64,000 bases of DNA from Alistipes sp. GTDB lineage: Bacteria; Bacteroidota; Bacteroidia; Bacteroidales; Rikenellaceae. Numbering within the stretch: the first letter of the stretch is position 1; every line of letters starts with the position of its first letter. The translations under genes and the position numbers were made by a program. The stretch lies in NCBI GenBank assembly GCA_017504485.1, contig JAFVRC010000014.1, forward strand, positions 62,001 to 126,000, given 5' to 3'. Shown here piece by piece: positions 25,063 to 34,865 of this stretch. Under the pieces are notes generated by a model. The model saw only the letters and a list, made by a program, of their open reading frames with translations. It did not search any database and was not told where the DNA came from.

Positions 25063-26885
25063 TGGGCGAAAGGTTTGACTCTCGAATCAGGGTATTTGTC
25101 CTGCGTATAGTGGTGCTTCTCATCTTCGGCACCATCACAACACGTTTGGCCTACATTCAGCTCTTCGACGGACGCTATGATGACATGGCGCGCGACAACT
25201 TCCTGCGCTATGTTGTCACCTACCCTTCGCGTGGCGAGGTGTTCGACCGCAATGGCAACTATCTGGCCCAAAATCGCGAATGCTACGACGTTATGGTGCT
25301 GCGCCGCGACCTACCGAAAGATGGGTTCGATACGGTGCGCATCTGCAAGGCGATGGGCATCGAGCCTGCCGAGTTGCGCAAGCGACTGCGCGGAGCCCCG
25401 TACAGACGCGAGCACCGAATCACGCGCTACCCTATCTCGCTCGAAGAGAAGTTGCGCCTCGACGAGGTGGGTGTCGATGGCTTCTACACCACAGCTCGCA
25501 CGGTGCGACAATATCCCCGTCAACTGGGCGGCAACCTCTTGGGCAGCCTCGGTGCCGTGTCGAATGAGATGATACGCCGCAACCCAGACCTGGAGCTCGG
25601 CGACTTCGTGGGCATGGAGGGGCTTGAAGCTTCATACGAAGAGGTGCTGCGTGGCGAAAAGGGTCTCGTGCTGCGCGATATATACGCTCCGCAGGGGGCT
25701 CGCGACTCGGTATTGAAGGAGGCAGTGCCCGGCAAGTCGATACACTGTTCCATTGACACGCGCCTGCAACAACTCGCCGAGGAGTTACTACGCGACAAGG
25801 TGGGTGCCGTGGTAGCCATCGAGCCTGCGACTGGCGAAATCCTCGCCATGGCTTCGTCACCAACCTTCAACCCCGACGAACTTGTCATCGGGCGCGAGCG
25901 CGGCAACAACTATATGCGCAACCTGAACCATCCGCGCCATCCACTCTGGAACCGCACAGTGCAGTCAGGCTATCCTCCCGGCTCAACCTTCAAGCTCGTC
26001 AATGGACTTATCGGCTTGCAGGAGGGGGTGCTACGCCCACACTACTCCTACCCATGCCACAAAGGTTACTACTACGGCGACGGGCATAAGCTCGGTTGCC
26101 ACGAACACGCCTCGCCGCTGAAATTGAGCTACGCCATATCGACCTCGTGCAACGCCTACTTCTGCTACGTCTTCCGCAACATACTGGAGAACAAACGCTA
26201 CAAAAACTCGCACGAGGGATATGCCGTGTGGCGCGACTATGTCGAGAGCTTCGGATTCGGCAACCGCCTCGGCTCGGATGTACGAGGCGAGCGTATGGGG
26301 CGACTCCCGACCGAGGAGTTCTACGACAAGAAGTTCAAGCGATGGAATGCACTTACGCTCCTCTCCGTATCCATTGGCCAGGGAGACCTCGAATGTACAG
26401 TGTTGCAGATGGCTAACCTCGCTGCAACAATTGCCAACCGCGGCTACTACTACACGCCGCATTTGGTGCGTGCAATCGACGGCTGCGACTCGATAGATGC
26501 AACTTTCCGCACGCGCCATTACACCAAGATCGACACACGCCACTTCGAGACCATCGTCGAGGGCATGTGGCGTGCCGTAAATGTGGATGGTACGGCACAA
26601 GGCGCGAAACTCCCGGGGCTGAATGTCTGCGGCAAGACAGGAACATCGCAGAACTCGCGTGGCGAGGACCACTCGACCTTCATCTCCTTTGCTCCGCGCA
26701 AGGAGCCGAAGATTGCTATTGCCGTGTATGTCGAGCACGGAGGCTTCGGTGCCGAGGCGGCAGTGCCTATCGCCTCGCTTATCGAGGAGATGTACCTGAC
26801 CGACACCATTCAACGCCCATGGCTCGTCGATTACATTAAGTCCAAGAAGATTTACTACCCGATGTATGACAAGAAGCGCAAATAG
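25062..26885 (+). CDS. mrdA: Elongation transpeptidase PBP2
   Basis: The product has 607 residues. A membrane anchor at about 11-30 is followed by the dimerisation domain and the transpeptidase domain with P-P-G-S-T-F-K (Ser about 308), S-C-N (about 363) and K-T-G-T-S (about 525). It crosslinks lateral wall peptidoglycan in partnership with RodA, whose gene overlaps its 3' end by 20 nt. The motif spacing and length match PBP2 rather than the septal PBP3 upstream, which has a PASTA domain and lies beside ftsW. Confidence 0.94.
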   Translation: MGERFDSRIRVFVLRIVVLLIFGTITTRLAYIQLFDGRYDDMARDNFLRYVVTYPSRGEVFDRNGNYLAQNRECYDVMVLRRDLPKDGFDTVRICKAMGIEPAELRKRLRGAPYRREHRITRYPISLEEKLRLDEVGVDGFYTTARTVRQYPRQLGGNLLGSLGAVSNEMIRRNPDLELGDFVGMEGLEASYEEVLRGEKGLVLRDIYAPQGARDSVLKEAVPGKSIHCSIDTRLQQLAEELLRDKVGAVVAIEPATGEILAMASSPTFNPDELVIGRERGNNYMRNLNHPRHPLWNRTVQSGYPPGSTFKLVNGLIGLQEGVLRPHYSYPCHKGYYYGDGHKLGCHEHASPLKLSYAISTSCNAYFCYVFRNILENKRYKNSHEGYAVWRDYVESFGFGNRLGSDVRGERMGRLPTEEFYDKKFKRWNALTLLSVSIGQGDLECTVLQMANLAATIANRGYYYTPHLVRAIDGCDSIDATFRTRHYTKIDTRHFETIVEGMWRAVNVDGTAQGAKLPGLNVCGKTGTSQNSRGEDHSTFISFAPRKEPKIAIAVYVEHGGFGAEAAVPIASLIEEMYLTDTIQRPWLVDYIKSKKIYYPMYDKKRK

Positions 26886-28317
26886 ACGTGTATCGCTCTT
26901 CGGAGGCATTGACAGCGTGGGGATGATGCTCTACATAGCCCTCACGGTGGTAGGCCTTATCGCCATATTCTCGGCCTCGTGGGATGAGATGAGCGATGCT
27001 CCGCTCTCGCTCTCGCACAACTATATGAAGCAGGCCATGTGGCTCATCATAGCGTGGGGTGTCGGCATTGTCGTACTACTGCTCGACAGCAGCCTATGGC
27101 ACAAGATAGCCTACTACCTCTACGGCGCAGGCATAGGTCTGCTGCTGCTCACACTCCTCTTCGGCCGCGAGGTGAATGGCGCAAAGGCGTGGTTCGACAT
27201 CGGAGGCTTCCGCATACAACCTATGGAGTTCGTCAAGATTGCCATCGCGCTGGCAACAGCCCGTGTGATGAGCGAGTACTCATTCTCCATCTCGCGCTTC
27301 AATGATTTATGTAAGGTGGCGGCCGTAATTTTGGTGCCGCTCGCCATCACCGTCTTGCAGAACGACACGGGTTCGGGCATCGTGCTCGGCTCGTTCCTCT
27401 TTATGCTCTACCGCGAGGGGCTCAACAAGTGGCTCTGCATACCTATCCTCTTTATCGCCGCACTTTTCATCCTCTCATTCCTCATCTCCTCGACGGCTCT
27501 GCTTATTGCGCTAATTGTGGTCTTCACGTTATCCGAGGGGCTGAACGACGGCCGTTGGGGCGACTGCGCGAGATACATTGCCGCACTTTTTATGGCGAGT
27601 CTGCTGCTCTTCCTCACGCTTCACTTCCTGCTGCCCGACGGCTTTAACTACTACTATGCACTGCTTATCACCACCCTCGCATCGTTGCCGCTGGTGGTGT
27701 GGTATGCCTATCGCGAACGTCTGCGCAATATCTATGTATCGGTGACGATATTCGCCGCCTCAATACTTCTGCTTCCGACCTCTAATGTGCTCTTCAACGC
27801 ACTGCGTGCGCACCAAAAGAACCGAATAATGAGCTTCCTCGGCGTAGCCTCCGACTTCAATCTCGACTACAACGTCAATCAATCGAAGATAGCTATCGGC
27901 TCGGGAGGTCTCTTCGGCAAGGGCTTCCTGCAAGGCTCGCAGATACGCTACAACTTCGTGCCCGAGAAGCATACGGACTTTATCTTCTGCACTATAGGCG
28001 AGGAGTGGGGATTCGTAGGTGCACTCATAGTATTGGCACTTATGGCCAGCCTTATCCTGCGACTTATGTATATGGGGGACCGTCAGCGCGAGACCTTCGG
28101 GCGTGTCTATTGCTACTGCGTGGCCTCGATACTACTCTTCCACACACTCGTCAATGTAGGTATGACCATAGGTATTGTGCCCGTGATGGGTATTCCGCTA
28201 CCACTCGTCAGCTATGGAGGTTCATCGCTTGTCGCCTTTACGACGATGATATTCATAGCCTTCGCGCTCGATGCCTCGACCAATCGCGAGTCGCCGCACG
28301 CCTATCGCGCAGGTTAA
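26866..28317 (+). CDS. rodA: Elongation peptidoglycan polymerase RodA (SEDS)
   Basis: The product has 483 residues and about ten membrane segments. It has A-K-A-W-F-D-I-G-G-F-R-I-Q-P-M-E-F-V-K near 106-124, H-T-D-F-I-F near 369 with the conserved SEDS Asp, and the full closing motif I-P-L-P-L-V-S-Y-G-G-S-S near 445. It polymerises lipid II along the lateral wall with PBP2. It is longer than the E. coli protein because of extra residues between about 200 and 300. It ends 5 nt before the stop of the convergent aldehyde dehydrogenase gene. Confidence 0.94.
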   Translation: MTRSANRRVSLFGGIDSVGMMLYIALTVVGLIAIFSASWDEMSDAPLSLSHNYMKQAMWLIIAWGVGIVVLLLDSSLWHKIAYYLYGAGIGLLLLTLLFGREVNGAKAWFDIGGFRIQPMEFVKIAIALATARVMSEYSFSISRFNDLCKVAAVILVPLAITVLQNDTGSGIVLGSFLFMLYREGLNKWLCIPILFIAALFILSFLISSTALLIALIVVFTLSEGLNDGRWGDCARYIAALFMASLLLFLTLHFLLPDGFNYYYALLITTLASLPLVVWYAYRERLRNIYVSVTIFAASILLLPTSNVLFNALRAHQKNRIMSFLGVASDFNLDYNVNQSKIAIGSGGLFGKGFLQGSQIRYNFVPEKHTDFIFCTIGEEWGFVGALIVLALMASLILRLMYMGDRQRETFGRVYCYCVASILLFHTLVNVGMTIGIVPVMGIPLPLVSYGGSSLVAFTTMIFIAFALDASTNRESPHAYRAG

Positions 28318-28322
28318 TCACC

Positions 28323-29705
28323 TTACAACAGTTTCTTCACCAACGAGAATAGCCTGTACGGCATATACCGGAACGGCAGATCGAGCCACGTCGGCGTGGT
28401 AACCACCGCACGACGGTGCGAAAACACGTCGAAGCTCGCACGGCCGTGGTAGGCCGACATTCCCGAGTTGCCCACACCGCCAAATGGCAGATGTTCGTTG
28501 GCAATGTGCATTATCGTATCATTGATACACGACCCTCCGGCCGAGGTGCGACGTATAACCTCATCGCCCTGCTCCGTAGTGCCGAAGTAATAGAGAGCCA
28601 GCGGCTTCTCGCGCCCATTCACAAACTCTATCGCCTGCTCCGTAGTCGAGAAGGTGAGCAGCGGAAAGATTGGGCCGAAAATCTCCTCCTGCATAACCGG
28701 TGCCTCGGGCAACACATTGTCGAGCAGCGTAGGCTCAAAGAGCCGCTCCTCGCGGATACGATTACCACCAAACCGTATGACGCCATCCGCGAGATAGCTC
28801 TCCAAGCGGTCGAAGGCTCGCTCATTGACTATACGTACAAAGTGCTTGCTGCGCTGCGGCTTACGCCCCACGAGTGAGCGGAACTTCCTTTCGAGAGCCT
28901 CGACAAACTGCTCCTTTATATCCTGGTGCACCAGCAAGTAGTCGGGTGCAATACACGTCTGACCGGCATTGAGGAGCTTGCCCCACGCTATGCGTTTGGC
29001 CGCCAGCTCGATATCCGCACTCTTATCGACGATGCAGGGGCTCTTGCCTCCCAACTCCAACACCACGGGGGTGAGATTCTGCGCCGCAGCACTCATAACC
29101 TTGCGGCCGAGCGATGGACTGCCCGTGAAGAATATCAGGTCGAAGCGATGAGCAAGCAGTTCGGCATTCACCTCGCGATTACCCTCGACAATGGCGATAT
29201 AGTTCTCATCGAATGTAGCGCGTATCATCTCCGTCAGCGTTGCCGACACATTAGGCGTATAGGGCGACGGTTTTAGCACGGCCGTACATCCTGCCGATAT
29301 GGCTCCGACAAGCGGATTGAGCAGCAACTGCACGGGGTAGTTCCACGGTGCAATTATAAGCGCATTGCCGAGCGGCTCGCTCACCACGCGGCTGCGCGAC
29401 GGAAACATCTTGATTGGGGTGGCGACACGCTGCGGTGCGGCCCAACTTCCGAGATGGCACAGATGGTTGCGTATCTCGCCTCGTACGATGCTCAACTCCG
29501 TGAGATAGGCCTCCTCGTAGCTCTTGTGCAAATCGCTCCATAGTGCATCAGCAAGGTGCGGCTCCCAGCGGTCGAGCGTTTCGAGCAGACGTTGCAACAT
29601 CTTGCGGCGAAATGCCAAATCGAGTGTCGCGCCGCTCTTGAAGAGCTGCCGTTGCGCCTCAACGACAGAGGCTATATACTGCGGGGTTGAATTATTGACC
29701 ATCAT
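28323..29705 (-). CDS. Aldehyde dehydrogenase (class 3-like)
   Basis: The product has about 460 residues from the double ATG at 29705/29702. It has A-P-W-N-Y-P near 117, F-F-T-G-S-P near 195, the general-base motif L-E-L-G-G-K-S-P near 220 and the catalytic Cys in N-A-G-Q-T-C near 254, plus E-E-I-F-G-P near 341. Short length and a hydrophobic C-terminus (R-Y-M-P-Y-R-L-F-S-L-V-K-K-L-L) resemble the class 3 enzymes, which oxidise medium- or long-chain fatty aldehydes with NAD(P). It follows the SDR gene by 62 nt, so the pair may act on an alcohol/aldehyde series; the substrate is not known. Confidence 0.9.
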   Translation of the reverse strand: MMVNNSTPQYIASVVEAQRQLFKSGATLDLAFRRKMLQRLLETLDRWEPHLADALWSDLHKSYEEAYLTELSIVRGEIRNHLCHLGSWAAPQRVATPIKMFPSRSRVVSEPLGNALIIAPWNYPVQLLLNPLVGAISAGCTAVLKPSPYTPNVSATLTEMIRATFDENYIAIVEGNREVNAELLAHRFDLIFFTGSPSLGRKVMSAAAQNLTPVVLELGGKSPCIVDKSADIELAAKRIAWGKLLNAGQTCIAPDYLLVHQDIKEQFVEALERKFRSLVGRKPQRSKHFVRIVNERAFDRLESYLADGVIRFGGNRIREERLFEPTLLDNVLPEAPVMQEEIFGPIFPLLTFSTTEQAIEFVNGREKPLALYYFGTTEQGDEVIRRTSAGGSCINDTIMHIANEHLPFGGVGNSGMSAYHGRASFDVFSHRRAVVTTPTWLDLPFRYMPYRLFSLVKKLL

Positions 29706-29767
29706 ATCCGAAACAATTATTTGTGGCAAGTTACTACATTTTCTGCAATTATCACACTTTTGCAGGG

Positions 29768-30613
29768 CTATTTCTGCTGCTCGGCCATAGTTTTGCGCCC
29801 CGTAAAGTTGTCCATCGTGTGGAATATGCCGAACACACGACCGAAGAGATAGTCGAACAAGCGCGTCGGCAGCAGACCCTGCATCAGTCGCACAAAGTGC
29901 ATTGATAGCGGTACAACTATCCGTATTATACACTTGAAGTCGGTATTGCGCTCGATAGCACGGATAATCGTACGCGATGCGTATTCGGGATCGAGCACAG
30001 GGAGTATGCGCGAGCGCACACCGTCGAACATTCCGGTATTTATGAAGTATGGAGTAACGGTCGTCACGCGCACGGCACTACCCGCCTCGTGCAGCTCGAT
30101 TCGCAGAGAGTCGGACCATCCGACCACGGCCCACTTACTCGCCGCATAGACCGACATTCGCGGATTGGCAATCAACCCTGCAGCCGAGGCTATGTTGCAT
30201 ATATGCCCCTCGTTGCGAGCTATCATATCGGGCAACACCTGCCGTGCCACGACCATCTGCGCCGTAGCATTTATAGTCATTGTACGCAATATTTCATCGA
30301 TCGAGAGGCGGTCAAAGGTGCTGTTCGAAGTCACGATGCCGGCGTTGTTAATCAGTATGTTCACCTCGCCTACCTCGCGTTTCACGCGGTTGTAGCACTC
30401 CTCGACGGCTTGCGTATCGGCAATATCGACTATGTAGCCGCGCACGGCACCTATAGTGGCGAACTCTGCCAACACGAGGTCGAGGTTTGTGCGGTTTACA
30501 TCCCATATGATGAGCGTCGCTGCACCGCGCTCGAGCGCCATACGCCCCATTATTCGACCTATACCCGAAGCTCCTCCGGTGATAAGCACATTCTTTGCTG
30601 CAAATTTAGACAT
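29768..30613 (-). CDS. Short-chain dehydrogenase/reductase
   Basis: The product has 281 residues. It has the cofactor motif T-G-G-A-S-G-I-G (about 11-18), N-N-A-G near 88, a Ser near 142 (N-I-A-S-A-A-G) and the catalytic Y-x-x-x-K (Y-A-A-S-K) near 155-159. The C-terminal part (R-I-V-V-P-L-S-M-H-F-V-R-L-M-Q-G-L-L-P) is hydrophobic and resembles membrane-associated SDRs acting on lipids or steroids. It is the first gene of a pair with the aldehyde dehydrogenase. The exact substrate cannot be told from the sequence. Confidence 0.88.
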   Translation of the reverse strand: MSKFAAKNVLITGGASGIGRIMGRMALERGAATLIIWDVNRTNLDLVLAEFATIGAVRGYIVDIADTQAVEECYNRVKREVGEVNILINNAGIVTSNSTFDRLSIDEILRTMTINATAQMVVARQVLPDMIARNEGHICNIASAAGLIANPRMSVYAASKWAVVGWSDSLRIELHEAGSAVRVTTVTPYFINTGMFDGVRSRILPVLDPEYASRTIIRAIERNTDFKCIIRIVVPLSMHFVRLMQGLLPTRLFDYLFGRVFGIFHTMDNFTGRKTMAEQQK

Positions 30614-30644
30614 AGCACTGTATCTTTTGTTATTACCTTTACGG

Positions 30645-30652
30645 CAAAGGTA
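30645..30652 (-). promoter_or_regulatory. -7 element of the SDR/aldehyde dehydrogenase pair
   Basis: The minus strand reads TACCTTTG, 31 nt before the SDR ATG. A -33 element is not clear. Confidence 0.5.
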
Positions 30653-30744
30653 GTGCTACATCCACACACACGAAAAAAATAGTGGCGAAGACCTCTATTT
30701 TGTGGCCAAAAACGAAATAATAGCGGCGAATGTCATATAACAAC

Positions 30745-30772
30745 AGATGGGCATTGTCGCCAACACCCATCT
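30745..30772 (-). terminator. Possible terminator after the phosphatase pair
   Basis: AGATGGG and CCCATCT form a 7-bp stem with a 14-nt loop just beyond the stop at 30798. There is no strong T-run, so this is weak. Confidence 0.35.
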
Positions 30773-30797
30773 ATTATTGTGCCGGTGTGACGTTTCG

Positions 30798-32159
30798 CTA
30801 CTTGTCGTATGTGGCAAGCACGCGCTCCTTGGACTTGTCGTTACGCTCCATATTCTTGTGTACAAACTTGCAAAAGTCCTTCCATGGATAGAATGGTGCG
30901 GTCTTGCACTTGATAGGCAGCGTGGCATCACGCTCGTTGATGAGCGATCGCACGAGCACTTCGCCGCGCTTGTTGCGGTAGAGAACAAGTTGCAGATTGG
31001 CGGCCATAGGAACCATCATACCGTGGTTGAACGATGTGGCAGCGGCCTCCAAGTCGTCGCCACACTTCGCCACTGCACCCTCATAGCCGATAATCGACAA
31101 GAGTGGGCCGACATACGAGTCGTGCGTGAAGCGCAGGTTGGCCGTATCGGGGTTCTTGCCCTCGACAGCTGCATTGCCACTTGCCAGAATATCCTCGATA
31201 AGTGGGTGTACGTGTGACTGTCGCATCGCAACCATATCGTTACCTACTCCTATCAAGTTATTCACCCATTGTGCGGTCTGATATACATATATGCCGTACA
31301 TCTCATCTACGGTGAAGAGACGTGTGAGCAGCTCGCGGTCGCCCATCTCGAAGTTCTCGCCAAAGAGCAGCATATGGAAGGCATAGCGCGTAATGCGGAA
31401 GTCGCGCTTCGCGCCGCACATCTTGAGGAACGCCTCGCGGTCGGTGGTCACCTTCGAGACAAACGATGAGCCATCGTATTCGTAATCCCACTTTTTGCGC
31501 TCCTTTGTCCACGCGCCGCGCTTCATATACTCCTTGTGTATCTCCTCCGAGCGCTTTGATACGTTAGGATTTTCGGTTATAGGTCGCACGATAGGTTGGT
31601 CGGCATTACGGGCATGCTGCCATATCTTAATCTGCGGCCTCAACGCCTTCATTGTCTCGTTAAAACTCACCATCGACATCACGCAACGCATACTGCGACT
31701 CGACTTGGCCTCGATGGAACCATTGTCAAAAATAGACTTGAAGTTCGCGTATGCTCGGCTGGCGATACCGCGCCACTGCTCGAAGCCAAGGTCGGCGAGC
31801 TCACCCTCGTATCCCAATTGTGCGCGGTAGATGGCGTCAAGACGCTTATAGAGGAGCTTTCCTTCGGCTGTTAGGATGCCAAGGCTGTCGGCCTTTGCAA
31901 ATGTCGATAGTGTCTTGGCGAACTTCTTGCTGCTCTGCTCGTAACGCGAACCGTGGCGACCAACGAGCAGGAAGTGGAATGGTTCAAAGCCTTCGGGGGC
32001 CTTGGCTATCTCGCCGAGAGGCACCGAAGGGTATGTCGAAGCTGTCGGACAGGCGAGATTCGGATACCTGGCAAGGCTCTCGCGTATAGCCTCCGGCGAC
32101 TGAGCCACGGCAGCCGCAACTGCCAATATCGCCGCTACAATAGCAAAAATTCTCTTCAT
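30798..32159 (-). CDS. Secreted histidine phosphatase (second of a tandem pair)
   Basis: The product has 453 residues. A signal peptide ends A-V-A-Q (about 20). The phosphate-pocket motif is V-G-R-H-G-S-R-Y near 66-73 and the proton-donor region is F-T-H-D-S-Y near 343. R-H-G-x-R and a downstream H-D pair define branch 2 histidine phosphatases, the group of acid phosphatases, phytases and inositol polyphosphate phosphatases. Most of the sequence aligns with the next gene upstream (S-P-E-A-I-R at the signal cleavage site, and V-L-V-R-S-L-x-N-E-R-D near the C-terminus), so the pair arose by duplication. The natural substrate is not determined. The gene lies 12 nt after its paralog. Confidence 0.85.
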   Translation of the reverse strand: MKRIFAIVAAILAVAAAVAQSPEAIRESLARYPNLACPTASTYPSVPLGEIAKAPEGFEPFHFLLVGRHGSRYEQSSKKFAKTLSTFAKADSLGILTAEGKLLYKRLDAIYRAQLGYEGELADLGFEQWRGIASRAYANFKSIFDNGSIEAKSSRSMRCVMSMVSFNETMKALRPQIKIWQHARNADQPIVRPITENPNVSKRSEEIHKEYMKRGAWTKERKKWDYEYDGSSFVSKVTTDREAFLKMCGAKRDFRITRYAFHMLLFGENFEMGDRELLTRLFTVDEMYGIYVYQTAQWVNNLIGVGNDMVAMRQSHVHPLIEDILASGNAAVEGKNPDTANLRFTHDSYVGPLLSIIGYEGAVAKCGDDLEAAATSFNHGMMVPMAANLQLVLYRNKRGEVLVRSLINERDATLPIKCKTAPFYPWKDFCKFVHKNMERNDKSKERVLATYDK

Positions 32160-32171
32160 ATTACGTTATTC

Positions 32172-33536
32172 TTATTGATTGTTCATCTCCTTTATCACCT
32201 TCTCGCGCGAGGCGTCGAGCTTGGCCATATTCACACGAATAAGGGGCACCATATCCTCCCACTTGTAGAAAGGAGCTGTCGGGCTCTCTATCGGCAGAAA
32301 TACATCGCGCTCATTTACCAACGAGCGCACAAGCACCTCGCCCTTCTTGTTGCGATAGAGGATTATTTGCAGGTTCGAGCCCATATGTATAAACTTACAG
32401 AATGGCACGGAGGTCGCCGCACGCTCCAAGTCCTCGCCATATCGCAGTCCATGATTCTTGTAGCCAAAGATAGTAAGCAGCGGCGTGATGTAGCTATCGT
32501 GCGTAAAGCGCAGGTTGGCCACATAAGGATTTTTGCCATCGATAGCCGCCTGTGCCTGATTGATTATATCATCGACCAACGGTCGCATATAGCTAATGAA
32601 TGCCTCGTTATAGTAGTGTCCTATGCCGCCCGTCCATTGGAGCCATACTCCAACCTTTGAGACGTAGAATCTATACAGTTCGTCGAGCGTGAAGGTGCGG
32701 GCAATCAGGTCCGAGGTATCCATTTCAAAGTTCTCGGCGAAGAGCAGCAGATGGTGCGTGTTGTAGGCGAAGAGGAAGTGGTTGTGCGCTCCGCACTTCT
32801 CGACAAGCAGTTCCGGATTGGTAGTCACCTTCGAGAGCATTGCCGATACGTCACTACTGTTGCGCCACTCTTTGAGACGCTCGGCAACAACGCCGTTTCT
32901 TGCTTTGTGACGACTGTAATTAACCACCTCCTCATTCGATGTGGGATTATCGGCTATCGGACGCAGAAGCGGCATATAGCTCTGACGACCCTCCATATCG
33001 ACCGGCATCGTAGGGCATTTCTCTTTCAATCCATCGACAAAGGCCACCATCGAGAAGATGCAGCGATGGCGGGCACTCGATTTACCCTCTATGGCACCAC
33101 TCTCGAAGACCTCGTGGAAGTTTTGGTAGGCACGGCGACCCACACCGCGCAACTGATGTTGCCCCAAAGAGGTAAGCTCGCTACCCATACCCGACTGCTT
33201 GGCCGTGGCTTCGGTGAGAGTCTTGCGAATCTCCTCGCCCAGCGGCGTGAGGATGCCGAGCTGCGAGGCGCGGTTATAGATGTCGAGCGAATTCTGATAC
33301 GTCGTATCGCGCAACTCGTATCGCGAGCCATGACGGCTTGTTATCGTAAAGTAGAACGGCTTATAGCCGCGTGGCGCAGGGGCAATTTTACCCTCAACAG
33401 GCTGATAAACCGCCGTAGTAGGCTCCGCAAAGCGAGGATTTTCACGAATAATCCGGCGGATTGCCTCGGGAGATTGTGCGGTCGCTGCAGCCACGACCAC
33501 AAGTGTCCATACAGCAATAGTCAAGAAACGCTTCAT
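32172..33536 (-). CDS. Secreted histidine phosphatase (first of a tandem pair)
   Basis: The product has about 454 residues. The start is placed at the second ATG (M-K-R-F-L-T-I-A) by comparison with the paralog; one two codons earlier (33542) is possible. The signal peptide ends A-T-A-Q. Motifs are T-S-R-H-G-S-R-Y-E near 70 and R-F-T-H-D-S-Y-I near 345. It belongs to the same branch 2 histidine phosphatase group as its neighbour, probably periplasmic, releasing phosphate from an organic phosphate. It is preceded by a strong Bacteroidota promoter. Confidence 0.85.
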   Translation of the reverse strand: MKRFLTIAVWTLVVVAAATAQSPEAIRRIIRENPRFAEPTTAVYQPVEGKIAPAPRGYKPFYFTITSRHGSRYELRDTTYQNSLDIYNRASQLGILTPLGEEIRKTLTEATAKQSGMGSELTSLGQHQLRGVGRRAYQNFHEVFESGAIEGKSSARHRCIFSMVAFVDGLKEKCPTMPVDMEGRQSYMPLLRPIADNPTSNEEVVNYSRHKARNGVVAERLKEWRNSSDVSAMLSKVTTNPELLVEKCGAHNHFLFAYNTHHLLLFAENFEMDTSDLIARTFTLDELYRFYVSKVGVWLQWTGGIGHYYNEAFISYMRPLVDDIINQAQAAIDGKNPYVANLRFTHDSYITPLLTIFGYKNHGLRYGEDLERAATSVPFCKFIHMGSNLQIILYRNKKGEVLVRSLVNERDVFLPIESPTAPFYKWEDMVPLIRVNMAKLDASREKVIKEMNNQ

Positions 33537-33555
33537 TGTCATCTGTTTATCTTCA

Positions 33556-33586
33556 CAAAGATACTATTTTTTTTAATCTCCACAAA
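33556..33586 (-). promoter_or_regulatory. Promoter of the phosphatase pair
   Basis: The minus strand reads TATCTTTG (33556-33563) with TTTG at 33583-33586, 19 nt apart. This is one of the best matches to the consensus in the window. Confidence 0.65.
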
Positions 33587-33626
33587 AAAACGCATCTCCG
33601 AGAGCTGTGAGTTCCGTTATATTTTG

Positions 33627-33634
33627 TAAATTTG
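33627..33634 (+). promoter_or_regulatory. -7 element of the class III aminotransferase gene
   Basis: TAAATTTG, 25 nt before the ATG at 33660. No clear -33 element. Confidence 0.45.
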
Positions 33635-33659
33635 CCTACCGCAAACCAAAGATAACACT

Positions 33660-34865
33660 ATGTCACAAGAGCAGATTCTTCGCCGCCAATTTCTCGCCAA
33701 TGTCGGCCAAACATCGCCATCGCCTATGCTCATTACCGTGGAGCGCGCCGAGGGTGTATTCTTTTACACGCCCGAGGGCAAGCGATATTTCGACCTCGTA
33801 TCGGGTGTCTCTGTAAGCAATGTGGGCCACGCCAATCGCGAAGTTGTCGAGGCCGTGCAGCAGCAGGCGGCTCGCTATATGCACGTTATGGTCTATGGCG
33901 AACTTGTCGAGCGGCCGCAGGTGGAGTATGCCGTCGAAGTAGCGAAGTTGCTGCCCGGGGCATTGGAGAGCCTCTACTTCGTAAACTCAGGAGCCGAAGC
34001 TGTCGAGGGGGCGCTTAAGTTGGCCAAGCGCTATACACACCGCACCGAGATGATATCTATGCGCCGAGCCTACCATGGCTCGACACACGGTGCGATGAGC
34101 ATGATGGGCGAACCCGAGGGCGAGGAATGGAAGGGTGCCTTCCGCCCACTGCTTCCCGACACACGGGCAATAGACTTCAACGATTTCGAAGCTCTGCAAC
34201 AGATTACCGAGCGCACAGCCTGCGTGCTCTGCGAACCCGTGCAGGGCGAGGCAGGTGTGCGACCGCCGCACGAGGGCTACCTCGCCGCGTTGCGCCGCCG
34301 CTGTACGGAGGTGGGGGCACTGCTTATCTTCGACGAGATACAGACAGGCATGGGGCGCACGGGCGAGATGTTTGCCTCGGTGAAGTATGGCGTTACGCCA
34401 GACATCATCTGTCTGGCCAAGGCCTTCGGCGGAGGTATGCCTCTCGGAGCCTTTGCCTCGACAAAGGGTATTATGGACTCATTGCAAACAAACCCCGTAT
34501 TGGGCCATATAACGACCTTCGGAGGCCACCCCGTATGCTGCGCGGCGGGCTTGGCAGCCCTGCGTTATATGCAGAAGCACGAGATTGTCGAGGATGTCGA
34601 GCGCAAGGGTGCGCTATACGAGCAACTGCTGGCCGACCATCCGCAGATCGTAGAGATACGCCGCAGCGGACTGCTCCTGGCCGTCGAACTCGGTTCGTCG
34701 GAGAGGATGTTTCGTATGATGGAGCTCTTTGCCGAGGAGGGAATTATGAGCGACTGGTTTCTCTACTGCGACACTGCATTCCGCATATCGCCGCCGCTCG
34801 TTATCTCCGACGAGGAGATTCGCGAGAGTGTGGCCATCATTCGCCGTTGCCTCGACCGCATTTAG
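33660..34865 (+). CDS. PLP-dependent class III aminotransferase
   Basis: The product has 401 residues. It shows class III features: F-V-N-S-G-A-E-A-V-E near 103-112 (PLP phosphate site), Y-H-G-S-T-H-G near 136, L-I-F-D-E-I-Q-T-G-M-G-R-T-G near 223-236, and the PLP Lys in C-L-A-K-A-F-G-G-G-M-P-L-G near 258. This is the acetylornithine, ornithine and 4-aminobutyrate aminotransferase group. The neighbours (an amidohydrolase on the opposite strand) do not fix the substrate, so no gene symbol is given. Its stop overlaps the convergent amidohydrolase stop by 4 nt. Confidence 0.88.
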   Translation: MSQEQILRRQFLANVGQTSPSPMLITVERAEGVFFYTPEGKRYFDLVSGVSVSNVGHANREVVEAVQQQAARYMHVMVYGELVERPQVEYAVEVAKLLPGALESLYFVNSGAEAVEGALKLAKRYTHRTEMISMRRAYHGSTHGAMSMMGEPEGEEWKGAFRPLLPDTRAIDFNDFEALQQITERTACVLCEPVQGEAGVRPPHEGYLAALRRRCTEVGALLIFDEIQTGMGRTGEMFASVKYGVTPDIICLAKAFGGGMPLGAFASTKGIMDSLQTNPVLGHITTFGGHPVCCAAGLAALRYMQKHEIVEDVERKGALYEQLLADHPQIVEIRRSGLLLAVELGSSERMFRMMELFAEEGIMSDWFLYCDTAFRISPPLVISDEEIRESVAIIRRCLDRI

